This document shows, one piece after another, positions 7,347-17,570 of a stretch of 41,964 nucleotides of DNA; position 1 is the first letter of the stretch; every line of letters starts with the position of its first letter. Both the position numbers and the translations under genes were made by a program. The stretch comes from Streptomyces sp. TRM49041 (GTDB lineage: Bacteria; Actinomycetota; Actinomycetes; Streptomycetales; Streptomycetaceae): the NCBI RefSeq assembly GCF_008271805.1, contig NZ_VSRY01000132.1, forward strand, positions 1 to 41,964, given 5' to 3'. Under the pieces are notes generated by a model. That model worked only from the letters and a program-made list of their open reading frames with translations, ran no database searches and was not told where the DNA came from.

Positions 7347-7983
7347 GGCGGCGGCAACTCCTAGACGTACGGACTACTGGACGGGCACGGTCGGTGTAGC
7401 GGTGCGACCGTCCCTCGACCGGACCGACGGGACCGGACCTTAAGGGGCAGTCGGCGGGCTCAGGTTACCGACCCCGTGTCCCCGTCCCGCACCCGACCCG
7501 CCCCGGACCCGCCCTCACACCCCCGCGCACTCCCCGGCACCCGCGTGCCGTGGGCGGCGTCCCGGCGGTGTCCGCGGGCGCCGGGCGGCTTCCGATCGCC
7601 GTTCACATAACCGCCTTGATCAATTCTCCGGCCCACACGCATTCCCTACGAATTAGCCACCCGTGATCTATTCGGGAAACTTCCCCGGCGTCCGCCCGTG
7701 CGAGTGACCGACAACCGAACGGAGTACGGGAACTGGACGCCTTCGAACCCGACAAATCGGGACGTTTCCTCTCCTTGGCGGCGCTCTGGACGTGCGTAGC
7801 GGAGACGTTTCGTACCGCGTCCGTAGCGGCTCCGACCTGCGAATACCCCCTTCCGGAAGGCCGTCGCAGCACGTTCGCGTCGCTGTTGTCAAGCCCCGAG
7901 ATATGCCCTGACCTGCGAAAACGCCATTCAGAAGAAGCCGTTCTCGTGTTACCCTGGATAGCCACGGAAGGGGTACCTGTCAC
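7347..7983. other. Long intergenic region upstream of carD
   Basis: About 640 bp, less G+C-rich than the genes, with no supported CDS. The imperfect palindrome GGGAAACTTCCC lies at 7674-7685. The direct repeat GACCTGCGAA occurs at 7834-7843 and 7910-7919. This is presumably the control region of carD and of the divergent lipoprotein gene, and its length suggests several promoters, but I cannot place a convincing -35/-10 pair. Confidence 0.5.
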
Positions 7984-8466
7984 ATGACGTTCAAGGTTGG
8001 CGACACCGTGGTCTATCCCCATCACGGGGCCGCGCTGATCGAGGCCATCGAAACTCGTCAGATCAAAGGCGTGGACAAGACCTACTTGGTGCTCAAGGTC
8101 GCCCAGGGCGACTTGACGGTACGTGTGCCGGCGGACAATGCGGAGTTCGTCGGTGTGCGCGATGTGGTCGGGCAGGACGGGCTGGACCGGGTCTTCGAGG
8201 TGCTCCGCGCACCTTACGCCGAAGAGCCCACCAACTGGTCCCGTCGCTACAAGGCAAATCTCGAGAAGCTCGCCTCCGGCGATGTCATCAAGGTCGCCGA
8301 GGTAGTGCGCGACCTGTGGCGGCGCGAGCGGGAGCGCGGTCTCTCCGCCGGAGAGAAGCGGATGCTCGCGAAGGCGCGCCAGATTCTCGTCAGCGAGCTC
8401 GCGCTCGCTGAGAACACCAACGAAGACAAGGCCGAGGCGCTGCTCGACGAGGTCCTCGCGTCCTGA
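7984..8466 (+). CDS. carD: CarD-family RNA polymerase-binding transcription factor
   Basis: A 160-residue essential-type global regulator that binds the beta subunit of RNA polymerase and stabilises the open promoter complex, notably at rRNA promoters. The N-terminal Tudor-like RNA polymerase interaction domain ([23 protein letters not shown]) covers ~1-60, followed by the all-helical DNA-contacting domain with the conserved Trp W85 ([11 protein letters not shown]) that wedges into the upstream edge of the bubble. Length and sequence match actinobacterial CarD (CdnL). AGGGG lies upstream of the ATG. ispD follows after ~300 bp, the order commonly seen in actinobacteria. Confidence 0.96.
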   Translation: MTFKVGDTVVYPHHGAALIEAIETRQIKGVDKTYLVLKVAQGDLTVRVPADNAEFVGVRDVVGQDGLDRVFEVLRAPYAEEPTNWSRRYKANLEKLASGDVIKVAEVVRDLWRRERERGLSAGEKRMLAKARQILVSELALAENTNEDKAEALLDEVLAS

Positions 8467-8765
8467 CGTCGAACTCGGACTCCACGTGTGCGGTACGCCT
8501 CACATGTGAACGAAGCGATTAACTGCCGCGGTGCCCGATGACATGCTGTGAGGCCACAGCATCGTCGCCGGGCGCTGCGGCATGTCCGCACTCATGACTC
8601 ACGCATGACTCATGAGGCTCATGCCGACTCCCGGCTCCCCGGCGTCGGCGCGCGGAGCGACCCGCTCGACCAGCGTCACGGAAGGGTCCGGTCAAGGCGT
8701 CGCGCCCGGCTCGCTGTGGCCATACCCATGTCGGCCGAGTAAACAAACCTGCCGGAGTGCAACCG
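8467..8765. other. carD-ispD intergenic region with 9-bp CTCATG repeats
   Basis: No gene seen. At 8591-8626 there are four 9-bp phases (starting 8591, 8600, 8609 and 8618), three of which begin CTCATG; CATGACTCA occurs at 8593-8601 and 8604-8612. These could be an operator or a leftover of replication slippage. The ispD ribosome site GGAG is at 8754-8757. Confidence 0.5.
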
Positions 8766-9503
8766 ATGTCAGACGCAGCACCTCCCTCCAGCACCGCAGC
8801 GGTCATCCCCGCGGCAGGCCGAGGCGTACGACTCGGCCCGGGTGCCCCCAAGGCGCTCCGCACGCTGGGCGGCATCCCGATGCTGATCCACGCGGTACGG
8901 GCCATGTCCGCCTCGCGCGCCGTGTCCCTGGTCGTCGTCGTGGCGCCCCCGGACGGCGTCGACGGCGTCAGGGCGCTCCTCGACGAGTACCCGGCGCCCG
9001 AGCGCACCGAGGTCCTCGTGGTCCCCGGCGGCGAGACCCGCCAGGACTCCGTACGGCACGGCCTCGCCGCCCTGCCCGACACGGTCACCACCGTCCTCGT
9101 CCACGACGCCGCCCGGCCGCTCGTCCCGGTCGACACCGTCGACGCGGTCATCGAGGCCGTACGGGACGGCGCCCCCGCCGTCGTCCCGGCCGTGCCGCTC
9201 GCCGACACCGTCAAGGAGGTCGAGCCCCGCGGCGACGGCGCGCCCGAACCGGTCCTCGGCACCCCCGAGCGCGCCCGGCTGCGCGCCGTGCAGACCCCGC
9301 AGGGCTTCGACCGCGACACGCTGGTACGCGCCCATCACGAGGTCACCGGCGAGGTCACCGACGACGCGAGCATGGTCGAACAGCTCGGTGTCCAGGTCGT
9401 GGCCGTGCCCGGCCACGAGGAGGCGTTCAAGGTCACCCGCCCGCTGGACCTGGTCCTGGCGGAGGCGGTCCTGGCGCGGAGGAGGGTCAACGATGGCTTC
9501 TGA
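8766..9503 (+). CDS. ispD: 2-C-methyl-D-erythritol 4-phosphate cytidylyltransferase
   Basis: A 245-residue cytosolic enzyme that joins MEP and CTP to give CDP-ME in the non-mevalonate isoprenoid pathway. The N-terminal nucleotide-binding glycine/lysine signature is present ([21 protein letters not shown]), followed by HDAARPL with the metal/CTP-contacting residues, [22 protein letters not shown] and the [10 protein letters not shown] segment, all in family order. The ATG at 8766 is preferred over an upstream in-frame GTG at 8757 because that GTG overlaps the GGAG ribosome site. It overlaps ispF by 11 bp, so the two are coupled. Confidence 0.94.
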   Translation: MSDAAPPSSTAAVIPAAGRGVRLGPGAPKALRTLGGIPMLIHAVRAMSASRAVSLVVVVAPPDGVDGVRALLDEYPAPERTEVLVVPGGETRQDSVRHGLAALPDTVTTVLVHDAARPLVPVDTVDAVIEAVRDGAPAVVPAVPLADTVKEVEPRGDGAPEPVLGTPERARLRAVQTPQGFDRDTLVRAHHEVTGEVTDDASMVEQLGVQVVAVPGHEEAFKVTRPLDLVLAEAVLARRRVNDGF

Positions 9504-9987
9504 GCCGCCCGTGATGCCCCTGGTCGGCATCGGCACGGATGTGCACGCCTTCGAGCGCGGCCGCGCGCTGTGGTGCGCCGGCCTGCTCTGGGAGGGCGAG
9601 GAGTACGGGCTCGCCGGGCACTCCGACGGCGATGTCGCCGCCCACGCCGCGTGCGACGCGCTGTTCTCCGCCGCCGGGCTCGGTGACCTCGGTGCCCACT
9701 TCGGCACGGATCGCCCCGAGTGGTCCGGCGCCTCCGGCGTCACCCTGCTCGCCGAGGCGGCCCGGATCGTCCGTGCCGAGGGCTATGAGATCGGCAACAT
9801 CGCCGTCCAGGTCATCGGCGTCCGCCCGAAGATCGGCAAGCGCCGGGAGGAGGCGCAGAAGGCCCTGGGCGCGGCGGTCGGCGCGCCCGTCTCGGTCTCC
9901 GGCACGACCACCGACGGCCTCGGCCTGACCGGCCGGGCGGAGGGCCTGGCGGCCATCGCCACAGCCCTGGTGGTCCGCACCTCGTAG
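9493..9987 (+). CDS. ispF: 2-C-methyl-D-erythritol 2,4-cyclodiphosphate synthase
   Basis: A 164-residue enzyme that cyclises CDP-ME 2-phosphate to MEcPP with release of CMP, two steps after IspD. Zinc ligands D16 and H18 are in GTDVHAF, and the third His is in [18 protein letters not shown] (about residue 43). The [16 protein letters not shown] stretch and the [24 protein letters not shown] terminus are diagnostic. The start ATG lies within ispD, after GGAGGAGGG. IspE is not encoded in the window, so the operon holds only these two MEP genes, a common arrangement. Confidence 0.95.
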   Translation: MASEPPVMPLVGIGTDVHAFERGRALWCAGLLWEGEEYGLAGHSDGDVAAHAACDALFSAAGLGDLGAHFGTDRPEWSGASGVTLLAEAARIVRAEGYEIGNIAVQVIGVRPKIGKRREEAQKALGAAVGAPVSVSGTTTDGLGLTGRAEGLAAIATALVVRTS

Positions 9988-10084
9988 CGGGCGCGCCACC
10001 ACGAGAGTCCGCTGTGCCTGCGGCACCGTCGGCGCCGTCGGCACAGCGGGACGGGACGGCGTCGGCGCGCCCGCTCGGGCCCAC

Positions 10085-10096
10085 TACTCTTGAGGG
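10085..10096 (+). promoter_or_regulatory. Putative -10 for leaderless cysS mRNA
   Basis: TACTCT at 10085-10090 is followed by six bases and the GTG start of cysS at 10097. The GAGGGG that precedes the GTG is too close to act as a normal ribosome site. Confidence 0.5.
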
Positions 10097-11497
10097 GTGA
10101 CTATTCGGCTGTACGACACCAGCGCCCGGCAGATCCGCGACTTCACCCCGCTCACACCGGGCTGCGTCTCGATCTACCTCTGTGGCGCCACCGTGCAGGC
10201 GGCCCCGCACATCGGGCACATCAGGTCCGGGCTGAACTTCGACATCATGCGCCGCTGGTTCGCCCACCGCGGCTACGACGTGACGTTCGTACGCAACGTC
10301 ACGGACATCGACGACAAGATCATCGCCAAGGCGGCCGACCAGGGCCGCCCGTGGTGGTCCATCGGGTACGAGAACGAGCGCGCGTTCAACGACGGCTACC
10401 AGGCCCTGGGCTGCCTGCCGCCCACGTACGAGCCCCGCGCCACCGGACACGTCACCGAGATGGTCGAGATGATGCGCGGCCTCATCGAGCGTGGCCACGC
10501 CTACGAGGCCGACGGCAACGTCTACTTCGACGTGCGGTCCTTCCCCTCGTACCTGGAGCTGTCCCGGCAGGACCTGGACGAGCTGCGCCAGCCGTCCGGC
10601 GAGGGCGAGACCGGCAAGCGCGACCCCCGGGACTTCGCCATGTGGAAGGCCGCCAAGCCCGGCGAGCCCAGCTGGGAGACCCCGTGGGGCCGCGGCCGCC
10701 CCGGCTGGCACCTGGAGTGCTCGGCGATGGCCCACAAGTACCTGGGTGAGGCGTTCGACATCCACGGCGGCGGCCTGGACCTGGTCTTCCCGCACCACGA
10801 GAACGAGATCGCCCAGGCCAAGGCGTACGGCGACGAGTTCGCGAAGTACTGGGTGCACAACGCCTGGGTCACGATGAGCGGCGAGAAGATGTCGAAGTCC
10901 CTCGGCAACTCCGTCCTCGTCTCCGAGATGGTCAAGCACTGGCGCCCCATCGTCCTGCGCTACTACCTCGGCACCCCGCACTACCGCTCGATGATCGAGT
11001 ACAGCGAGGAGGCCCTGCGCGAGGCGGACGCCGCGTTCGCCCGGATCGAGGGCTTCATCCAGCGGGTCGCCGAGAAGGCGGGCCGGGACGTGGCGCCGGC
11101 CGCCGAGGTGCCGCCCGCGTTCGCCGAGGCGATGGACGACGACCTGGGCGTGCCGCAGGCGCTCGCCGTCATCCACAACACCGTCCGGCAGGGCAACAGC
11201 GCCCTCGCCGCCGACGACAAGGACGCGGCGGTGGACCGGCTCGCGGAGGTCCGGGCCATGCTCGGCGTCCTCGGCCTGGACCCGCTCGACCCGCACTGGG
11301 CCGGCGAGTCCGACCGCGGCCAGGACCTCCACGGCGTCGTCGACAGCCTCGTACGTATGGTCCTCGACCAGCGCGAGGCGGCCCGCGCCCGCAAGGACTG
11401 GGCCACCGCGGACGCCATCCGCGACCAGCTCGGGCAGTCCGGTCTGGTCATCGAGGACAGCGTCGACGGGCCTCGCTGGACGCTCGGCGCCCGCTGA
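10097..11497 (+). CDS. cysS: Cysteinyl-tRNA synthetase
   Basis: A 466-residue class I aminoacyl-tRNA synthetase charging tRNA-Cys. The HIGH motif is HIGH at about residues 38-41 (AAPHIGHIRSG) and KMSKS is complete (SGEKMSKSLGNS). Zinc-binding Cys29 (IYLCGATVQ) and the later WHLECSAMAHKYLG and FPHHENEIAQ segments provide the substrate-zinc site. The C-terminal helical DALR-type domain ends with DSVDGPRWTLGAR. Length is normal. The start is a GTG with a -10-like hexamer 6 nt upstream, suggesting leaderless translation. This full-length CysS is distinct from the related mycothiol ligase MshC, which is shorter. Confidence 0.96.
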   Translation: MTIRLYDTSARQIRDFTPLTPGCVSIYLCGATVQAAPHIGHIRSGLNFDIMRRWFAHRGYDVTFVRNVTDIDDKIIAKAADQGRPWWSIGYENERAFNDGYQALGCLPPTYEPRATGHVTEMVEMMRGLIERGHAYEADGNVYFDVRSFPSYLELSRQDLDELRQPSGEGETGKRDPRDFAMWKAAKPGEPSWETPWGRGRPGWHLECSAMAHKYLGEAFDIHGGGLDLVFPHHENEIAQAKAYGDEFAKYWVHNAWVTMSGEKMSKSLGNSVLVSEMVKHWRPIVLRYYLGTPHYRSMIEYSEEALREADAAFARIEGFIQRVAEKAGRDVAPAAEVPPAFAEAMDDDLGVPQALAVIHNTVRQGNSALAADDKDAAVDRLAEVRAMLGVLGLDPLDPHWAGESDRGQDLHGVVDSLVRMVLDQREAARARKDWATADAIRDQLGQSGLVIEDSVDGPRWTLGAR

Positions 11498-11509
11498 CGC
11501 ACTCTTGGA

Positions 11510-11538
11510 TGTGCCGCCCGGCCCGGCCGGGCGGCACA
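11510..11538 (+). terminator. cysS terminator hairpin
   Basis: 14-bp near-perfect palindrome with arms TGTGCCGCCCGGCC (11510-11523) and GGCCGGGCGGCACA (11525-11538). It starts 12 bp after the cysS stop codon. Confidence 0.75.
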
Positions 11539-11582
11539 CTGACGTATGTACGACTGTGAAGTTTGACGGAGACAGGTAGGTC

Positions 11583-12533
11583 ATGGCCGGGAACAGCCAG
11601 CGCAGGAACCGCCGCACCAGCAACAAGAAGGGCGCGACGGTCGGCAGCGGTGGCAAGCGACGCCGCGGACTGGAAGGCAAGGGCCCGACGCCGCCCGCCT
11701 CGGCGCGCAAGGGCCATGTGAAGAACCGGGTCGCCAACGCCAAGGCCAAGCACGCCGCGCGCCGTCCGGTCGCCCGGCGCGGCGGCAAGGGCCAGTCCGA
11801 GATGGTCGTCGGTCGCAACCCGGTCTTCGAGGCACTGCGCGACGGCGTGCCCGCCACCACGCTCTACGTCCAGCAGTTCATCGACAACGACGAGCGGGTC
11901 CGCGAGGCGCTCCAGCTCGCCGCCGAGCGCGGCGGCATCCACCTGATGGAGGCCCCGCGCGTCGAGCTCGACCGGATGACGAACGGCCTCAACCACCAGG
12001 GCCTCGTCCTCCAGGTCCCGCCGTACGAGTACGCGCACCCCGAGGACCTGGCGGCGGCCGCGTTCGACGAGGGCGAGGACCCGCTGATCGTCGCCCTCGA
12101 CGGAGTGACGGACCCCCGGAACCTCGGCGCGATCGTCCGTTCCGTGTCCGCGTTCGGCGGCCACGGTGTCGTGGTGCCCGAGCGGCGCGCCGCCGGGATG
12201 ACCGCCGGAGCGTGGAAGACCTCCGCCGGCACGGCCGCCCGCACCCCGGTCGCCCGCGCGACCAACCTGACGCGCGCCCTGGAGGCGTACCAGAAGGCCG
12301 GCATCACCGTGGTCGGCCTCGCCGCCGAGGGCGAGACCGAGGTCGGCGACCTCGAGGCGCTGGACGGTCCGGTCGTCATCGTCGTCGGCAGCGAGGGCAA
12401 GGGCCTGTCCCGGCTCGTCGGCGAGACGTGCGACGTCCTCGTCCGCATCCCGATGCCGGGCGGTGCCGAGTCGCTGAACGCGGGCGTCGCGGCGGGTGTG
12501 GTCCTGTACGAGGCGGCCCGCCGCCGCGGCTGA
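11583..12533 (+). CDS. rlmB: 23S rRNA (guanosine-2'-O-) methyltransferase RlmB (SpoU family)
   Basis: A 316-residue SPOUT-class enzyme expected to 2'-O-methylate G2251 in the peptidyl-tRNA site of 23S rRNA using SAM. About 70 N-terminal residues are very basic and low-complexity ([23 protein letters not shown]), an extension common in actinobacteria. They are followed by the substrate-binding domain ([15 protein letters not shown]) and the trefoil-knot catalytic domain with motif 1 [15 protein letters not shown], motif 2 [12 protein letters not shown] and motif 3 [33 protein letters not shown] lies upstream of the ATG. It follows cysS with only a terminator hairpin between, the order usual in this phylum. 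Confidence 0.93.
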   Translation: MAGNSQRRNRRTSNKKGATVGSGGKRRRGLEGKGPTPPASARKGHVKNRVANAKAKHAARRPVARRGGKGQSEMVVGRNPVFEALRDGVPATTLYVQQFIDNDERVREALQLAAERGGIHLMEAPRVELDRMTNGLNHQGLVLQVPPYEYAHPEDLAAAAFDEGEDPLIVALDGVTDPRNLGAIVRSVSAFGGHGVVVPERRAAGMTAGAWKTSAGTAARTPVARATNLTRALEAYQKAGITVVGLAAEGETEVGDLEALDGPVVIVVGSEGKGLSRLVGETCDVLVRIPMPGGAESLNAGVAAGVVLYEAARRRG

Positions 12534-12579
12534 CGCGGCCGTACTCACCGCACCTTCCGTCCCCGCTGTCACCGCTGTC

Positions 12580-12611
12580 CCGAGGCCCGTCATGATCTTG
12601 ACGGGTCTCGG
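12580..12611 (+). terminator. rlmB terminator hairpin
   Basis: 13-bp stem CCGAGGCCCGTCA (12580-12592) / TGACGGGTCTCGG (12599-12611) with one G-T pair and a 6-nt loop, 46 bp after the rlmB stop codon. Confidence 0.75.
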
Positions 12612-12661
12612 ACATTTCCCGCCCGTCAAGGCAGTGTCCTAAAGCCGCGTCACTCGGTTAG

Positions 12662-14263
12662 ATGAGTGTGGACACCAGAACGCCCCGGCCCGGGTTCGAT
12701 GATCAGCCTGCGCTGAGCATGGTCAAGGTGAACAGCGACCCCGCGCAGGTCATCGTGAACCACGCCAGTTTCCGGGTACAGCTCGCCCCGGTCCAGAAGC
12801 CTCGGTTCGCCGACACCGCCCGCGTCCCCGTCATGAGCGGTGCGGCGCCGGGGGGCAGGCGGCGGACGCCCGTCGTATGGAGCGGCAAGTCCTCGCCCGG
12901 CGACCCCGGGGCGACCGGACTCCTCCAGGCCGTACGCGACTCCGCCGCCGTCGACACGCTCGACCGCCCGGCGACCGGCCCCTCCCTGGACGTGGAAGCG
13001 GGGATCACCCAGGTCATCCCGCGCGTCGGCTTCGCCGACGACACCATGCCGACGCCGGTCGTCGGCGCTCCGCGCCGCCCCGAGGCCCCGCTTCTGCCGC
13101 CCATGCGGCGCGCGGAGGGCGCCTACGACGCACGACCGCACGAGAACGCCGACGGCTACGCCCCCGACTCCCGGTACGACGACGAGGACGGCGCCGACGG
13201 GTACGCCGAGGGCTCCGCCGCCCACCAGCGGCACGCCTACTACCCCGGCCGCCGGATGAACCTCGGTGTCGTCCTGCTGCCGCTGCGCGTGTTCCTCGGC
13301 TTCATCTCCATCTACGCCGGCATGGGCAAGCTGTGCGACCCCGTCTACTTCGACGGCGGCGAGCGCGGCTCCATGGTCAAGTGGCTGACGTCGCTGGACC
13401 CGTGGCCGCTCGCCGAGCCGCTGCGCGACTTCGCCCTGTCCCACCCGGTGGGCGCCGGTCTCACCGTCGCCTTCGCCCAGGTCGTCGTCGGCGTGCTCAC
13501 GGTCCTCGGCCTCTGGCAGCGCGTCGCCGCCGTCCTCGGCACCCTGCTGTCCGCCGCGCTCCTCCTGACGGTGAGCTGGCGGGCCGTACCCGTGTACGAC
13601 GCGCCCGACATCATCTACCTCGCCGCCTGGTCCCCGCTGATCATCGCCGGGGCACCCGTCTACTCCATCGACGGCCGCCTCGCCGGCGAGGCATGGCGCA
13701 CGCTCGGCCCGCGCTCCGCGCTCTGGGCGCTGCGCCGCCGGGTGCTGCGCCGCGGCGTCGTCGTGGCGGCCGTCGTGGTCGGGCTGACCCTGCTCGTCGG
13801 CTCGGTGCTCGGCGGGGCCGTACGCTCCTCCGACCTGATCACCGTGCCGGGTCCGAACGACGACCCGACCAACCACCTGCCCGGCCGGCCCCTCCCGGAG
13901 GAGCCCACCGAGAGCGAGGCCACCAGCGAGTCGCCCCGCGAGCCGACGCCGTCGGCCTCGTCGTCCGCCTCCGCGTCGCCGTCCGAGTCGGCGGGCCCCA
14001 CCGCCGGCACCGGCGATCAGACGGAGACCGTCCGCGAGAGCGGCCGCATCGAGGAGCAGCGGCCCACCGCCACGCAGGGCGTCGGCGACGGCGCACCGCA
14101 GCAGCCCCGCCCCGAACCGCCCCCGTCCTCCAGCGTCGGCCCGTCGTCCAGCGGTGGCGGAGGCGGTGGCGGAGGCGGAGGCGACGACTCCGGCTCGGGC
14201 GACTCCGACGACGGCGACTCCGACAGGGGCAACCGGAACCCCCTGGGCGGCCTCCTGGGCTGA
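12662..14263 (+). CDS. DoxX-family membrane protein with long disordered arms
   Basis: A 533-residue integral membrane protein. Residues 1-205 are hydrophilic and probably cytoplasmic. The core (~208-400) has the DoxX arrangement: RMNLGVVLLPLRVFLGFISIYAGMGKL, then three further hydrophobic helices, with a last one at VVVAAVVVGLTLLVGSVLGG. The C-terminal ~130 residues are a Ser/Pro/Thr/Glu tail with a run of ten glycines and a D/S/G-rich end. DoxX relatives include subunits of thiosulfate:quinone oxidoreductase and redox-stress membrane complexes, but the Streptomyces version has no assigned function. No ribosome site stands out before the ATG, so the exact start is uncertain. Confidence 0.8.
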   Translation: MSVDTRTPRPGFDDQPALSMVKVNSDPAQVIVNHASFRVQLAPVQKPRFADTARVPVMSGAAPGGRRRTPVVWSGKSSPGDPGATGLLQAVRDSAAVDTLDRPATGPSLDVEAGITQVIPRVGFADDTMPTPVVGAPRRPEAPLLPPMRRAEGAYDARPHENADGYAPDSRYDDEDGADGYAEGSAAHQRHAYYPGRRMNLGVVLLPLRVFLGFISIYAGMGKLCDPVYFDGGERGSMVKWLTSLDPWPLAEPLRDFALSHPVGAGLTVAFAQVVVGVLTVLGLWQRVAAVLGTLLSAALLLTVSWRAVPVYDAPDIIYLAAWSPLIIAGAPVYSIDGRLAGEAWRTLGPRSALWALRRRVLRRGVVVAAVVVGLTLLVGSVLGGAVRSSDLITVPGPNDDPTNHLPGRPLPEEPTESEATSESPREPTPSASSSASASPSESAGPTAGTGDQTETVRESGRIEEQRPTATQGVGDGAPQQPRPEPPPSSSVGPSSSGGGGGGGGGGDDSGSGDSDDGDSDRGNRNPLGGLLG

Positions 14264-14274
14264 CGCCCCGCCCC

Positions 14275-14329
14275 GACCCGTGAAAGGCCCACGACCCGTG
14301 AAAGGCCCACCCCGTCCGGGGTGGGCCTT
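14275..14329 (+). terminator. Terminator preceded by a duplicated left arm
   Basis: Perfect 12-bp stem AAGGCCCACCCC (14302-14313) / GGGGTGGGCCTT (14318-14329) with a 4-nt loop. The 18 bp GACCCGTGAAAGGCCCAC occurs twice in tandem (14275-14292 and 14293-14310), so the right arm could pair with either copy. Confidence 0.85.
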
Positions 14330-14728
14330 CGCAATGCCGGAGGCCCAACGCCCGTCGGCGGCCGCCACGGGCGGGGGTGCCTGGAGGCTTCCACGGCTTC
14401 CACGCCTGCGGGCCGGCCCCTCCCACTGCCGGGATGGGGCGGCCGGGGCATGTGCCCCTTGGCCCGCGCTGGTCGCGCACGATCGCCCTTAGACGCACGC
14501 TTCCAGCGCCCGGAGGCGGAACGAGTCTCTGAGAATCAGACCGACGCCCACGAGAACGGCCCGCCGGAGCGGGGTCCGGCGCGGCACGCACGAGCCGGTG
14601 TGAAGGCGCGGAGCACCTGGGAGAGCCGCCCGGCGCAAGGGCCGGCCTCGCGGGACCAGTGACCGCCGCCGGATCCACGTACGGGTGAAGGCCGCCGTCG
14701 GGTGAGGGCCCGCGCGCGCCCCTAGCCC
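14330..14728. other. Intergenic region, nothing identified
   Basis: About 400 bp between two convergently transcribed genes. Open frames exist on the plus strand but lack ribosome sites and show low-complexity composition. I see no repeat, tRNA or promoter that I can support. Confidence 0.5.
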
Positions 14729-15448
14729 CTAGCCCCCCTGTGCCCCCGCCAGCTCCCGCGCGGCCTCCGTGAGGTCCTTGGCGGTGTCGATGGCGCGCCA
14801 GTACGCGCCCTGGGGCAGCGGGAAGCCCGCGAGGCGGCGTTCGCGGGCCAGGCGCGGAAAGGTCGTGCGCTCGTGGTCGCCCCGATCGGGGAGCAGGCCC
14901 TGGAAGGACGCGGAGAAGACGTAGACGCCGGCGTTGATCAGGTACGGCGACGGCGGCGCCTCGATGAAGTCGGTGATGTGCCCGAACGTGTCCGTCTCGA
15001 CGGCGCCCCACGGGATGCGGGGCCGGGCGAGGGCGAGCGTGGCGGTGGCGTCGCGCTCGGCGTGGAACCCGGCCATCTCGCGCAGCGAGAACCGGGTCCA
15101 GATGTCGCCGTTCGTGGCGTACCAGGGTCTGTCGGGGTGCGGCAGGTGGGCGGCCGCGTACTTGAGGCCGCCGCCGCGGCCCAGGGGCTCGTCCTCGACG
15201 ACGGTGGTGACGCGCAGCGGCAGGTCTGTGGTGTCGAGCCACTGCTGGAGTACGTCGGCGAGATGGCCGCACGAGATGACGGCGTCGGTCACGCCCTCGG
15301 CGGCGAGCCAGGACAGCTGATGGCCGATGATCGGGGTCCCGGTTCCCGGGATCTCGACCATCGGCTTGGGGCGGTCGTCGGTGTACGGGCGCAGTCGCGA
15401 GCCCTGGCCGCCCGCCAGGACCACGGCCTGCGTCGGGGAGTTGTGCAT
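14729..15448 (-). CDS. Sugar-1-phosphate nucleotidyltransferase
   Basis: A 239-residue enzyme of the NTP-transferase family that activates a sugar 1-phosphate as NDP-sugar. It opens with the signature QAVVLAGGQGSRLRPYTDDRPKPMVEI (G-x-G-x-R and PKP catalytic Lys), followed by the ATNGD metal-binding Asp region and the WGAVETD and LINAGVYVFS substrate segments. It has no C-terminal left-handed beta-helix, so it is a short RmlA/ManC-like form. Sugar and nucleotide specificity cannot be read. The ATG at 15448 is preferred to an in-frame GTG three codons upstream because that GTG overlaps a -10-like TATCGT, giving a leaderless start. It stands alone on its strand. Confidence 0.85.
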   Translation of the reverse strand: MHNSPTQAVVLAGGQGSRLRPYTDDRPKPMVEIPGTGTPIIGHQLSWLAAEGVTDAVISCGHLADVLQQWLDTTDLPLRVTTVVEDEPLGRGGGLKYAAAHLPHPDRPWYATNGDIWTRFSLREMAGFHAERDATATLALARPRIPWGAVETDTFGHITDFIEAPPSPYLINAGVYVFSASFQGLLPDRGDHERTTFPRLARERRLAGFPLPQGAYWRAIDTAKDLTEAARELAGAQGG

Positions 15449-15497
15449 ACCGGGCACGATAGGCGCACCGCGGCGGTCACGGGGAGCGCGCCCCGCT

Positions 15498-15911
15498 TCA
15501 GCTGGCGCTGGCTACGCCACCGGCGAAGGACGTGTCGCAGACGGGCCGCGAGAAGGACTGCGCGCGGGTCGGCCCGTAGTGGCGCACGGCGGCGGCGCCG
15601 AGCTCGCGGGCGAGGGACATGCAGTACTGGGCGAGGGACGGGCTGTCCTCCACGGCGCGCTGGAGGTGCGTCAGGGCGGCGCCCGGGTCCTTCTGCTTCA
15701 TCTCGGTGAGAAGGCGTTCGCGGAGCACGTCCTGCGGGGCGCGCGGCTTGGCCCGTACCGAGACGTTCTCCGCGGAGGCGGTGAGCAACTGGGTGTCGGA
15801 GCGCTGGCCGGCCCACGGGACGCTGGTGACCGCGAGAGTTCCGGAGAGCACCAGGACGACGGGCAGGACGAGGGCGAGGGAACGGCCGATGCGGCGTGCT
15901 GTCTGGGTCAC
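15498..15911 (-). CDS. Small secreted or membrane-anchored protein
   Basis: A 137-residue protein with an N-terminal hydrophobic segment (about residues 10-32, SLALVLPVVLVLSGTLAV) preceded by arginines, consistent with a signal peptide or anchor; no lipobox is present. The exported part is helical and charged (RERLLTEMKQKDPGAALTHLQRAVEDSP) with two cysteines (CMSLARELG and RPVCDTSF) that could form a disulfide. I recognise no domain. The start is a GTG preceded by TACGCT at 15919-15924 with a 7-nt gap and no ribosome site, consistent with a leaderless mRNA. Confidence 0.68.
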   Translation of the reverse strand: MTQTARRIGRSLALVLPVVLVLSGTLAVTSVPWAGQRSDTQLLTASAENVSVRAKPRAPQDVLRERLLTEMKQKDPGAALTHLQRAVEDSPSLAQYCMSLARELGAAAVRHYGPTRAQSFSRPVCDTSFAGGVASAS

Positions 15912-16063
15912 GGAGGCGAGCGTAGCGCTCAGTGCAGATATGGAGACATTTAGTCACCCCCACGAGGGAGGTTATCTGCTCCTTTTCGAATTACGGGTTG
16001 ACGAGGGGGGCCCGAAATGACCGCTGTGCCGGGGTATTTGCGCAGTGCAAGATCACCAAACCT

Positions 16064-16096
16064 GAACGGCTCCGCGTGGAGGACGCGGAGCCGTTC
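16064..16096 (-). terminator. msiK terminator
   Basis: Perfect 13-bp stem GAACGGCTCCGCG (16064-16076) / CGCGGAGCCGTTC (16084-16096) with a 7-nt loop, 35 bp beyond the msiK stop codon. Confidence 0.82.
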
Positions 16097-16130
16097 GTGT
16101 TCAGCGTGTCGCGAGGCGTGCGGGGGTGCC

Positions 16131-17267
<1,137 letters not shown>

Positions 17268-17453
17268 GGTGATGTTTCCCTTCACCGGCAGGAACGTGCC
17301 GGACGATCCGAGTAAAGGAAGGAATGTTCATGTCTGGTCCACGTGAGTGAACTCCGGGCGACGGTACCTGGCGGTGGCGGCTTCTGTCATCAGTTCGAGG
17401 TCGGCGAAATTTTCGACCTTGGGGAGTTCCTGTCCGGTTACACTGGCCCGGCT

Positions 17454-17527
17454 GCCTCCTTAGCTCAGCTGGCCAGAGCACCGCTCTTGTAAAGCGGGGG
17501 TCGTCGGTTCGAACCCGACAGGGGGCT
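17454..17527 (+). tRNA. tRNA-Thr (anticodon TGT)
   Basis: The full cloverleaf can be drawn: acceptor GCCTCCT pairs with AGGGGGC (17520-17526), D arm around TAGCTCAGCTGG, anticodon stem CCGCT (17481-17485) with AGCGG (17493-17497), 7-nt loop CTTGTAA with anticodon TGT at 17488-17490, and T arm GTCGGTTCGAACCCGAC. The discriminator base is U at 17527. CCA is not encoded. A TACACT hexamer 9 nt upstream may be the -10. Confidence 0.96.
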
Positions 17528-17532
17528 CAAGC

Positions 17533-17570
17533 GCGAAGGCCCCCGGTCCCTCCGGTCCGGGGGCCTTCGC
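17533..17570 (+). terminator. Terminator after tRNA-Thr
   Basis: Perfect 14-bp stem GCGAAGGCCCCCGG (17533-17546) / CCGGGGGCCTTCGC (17557-17570), 10-nt loop, beginning 5 nt after the tRNA. Confidence 0.85.

Noticed and set aside
7603..8025. Open frame of 140 codons on the minus strand upstream of carD
   Set aside because: It overlaps the carD start, has atypical codon use and no recognisable domain. The region is better explained as promoter DNA.
9812..11860. Very long open frame antisense to cysS (about 680 codons, minus strand)
   Set aside because: It is a mirror of the strong G/C third-position bias of cysS. Its product is low-complexity, has no ribosome site and no family features.
14321..14662. 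Plus-strand open frame of ~113 codons after the DoxX gene
   Set aside because: It begins inside the terminator, has no ribosome site and a skewed composition.
17330..17344. dre-like sequence upstream of msiK (GTGGACCAGACAT on the minus strand)
   Set aside because: Only about 9 of 12 core positions match and the central TCTAGA is broken. Too weak to call, though DasR control of msiK would make sense.
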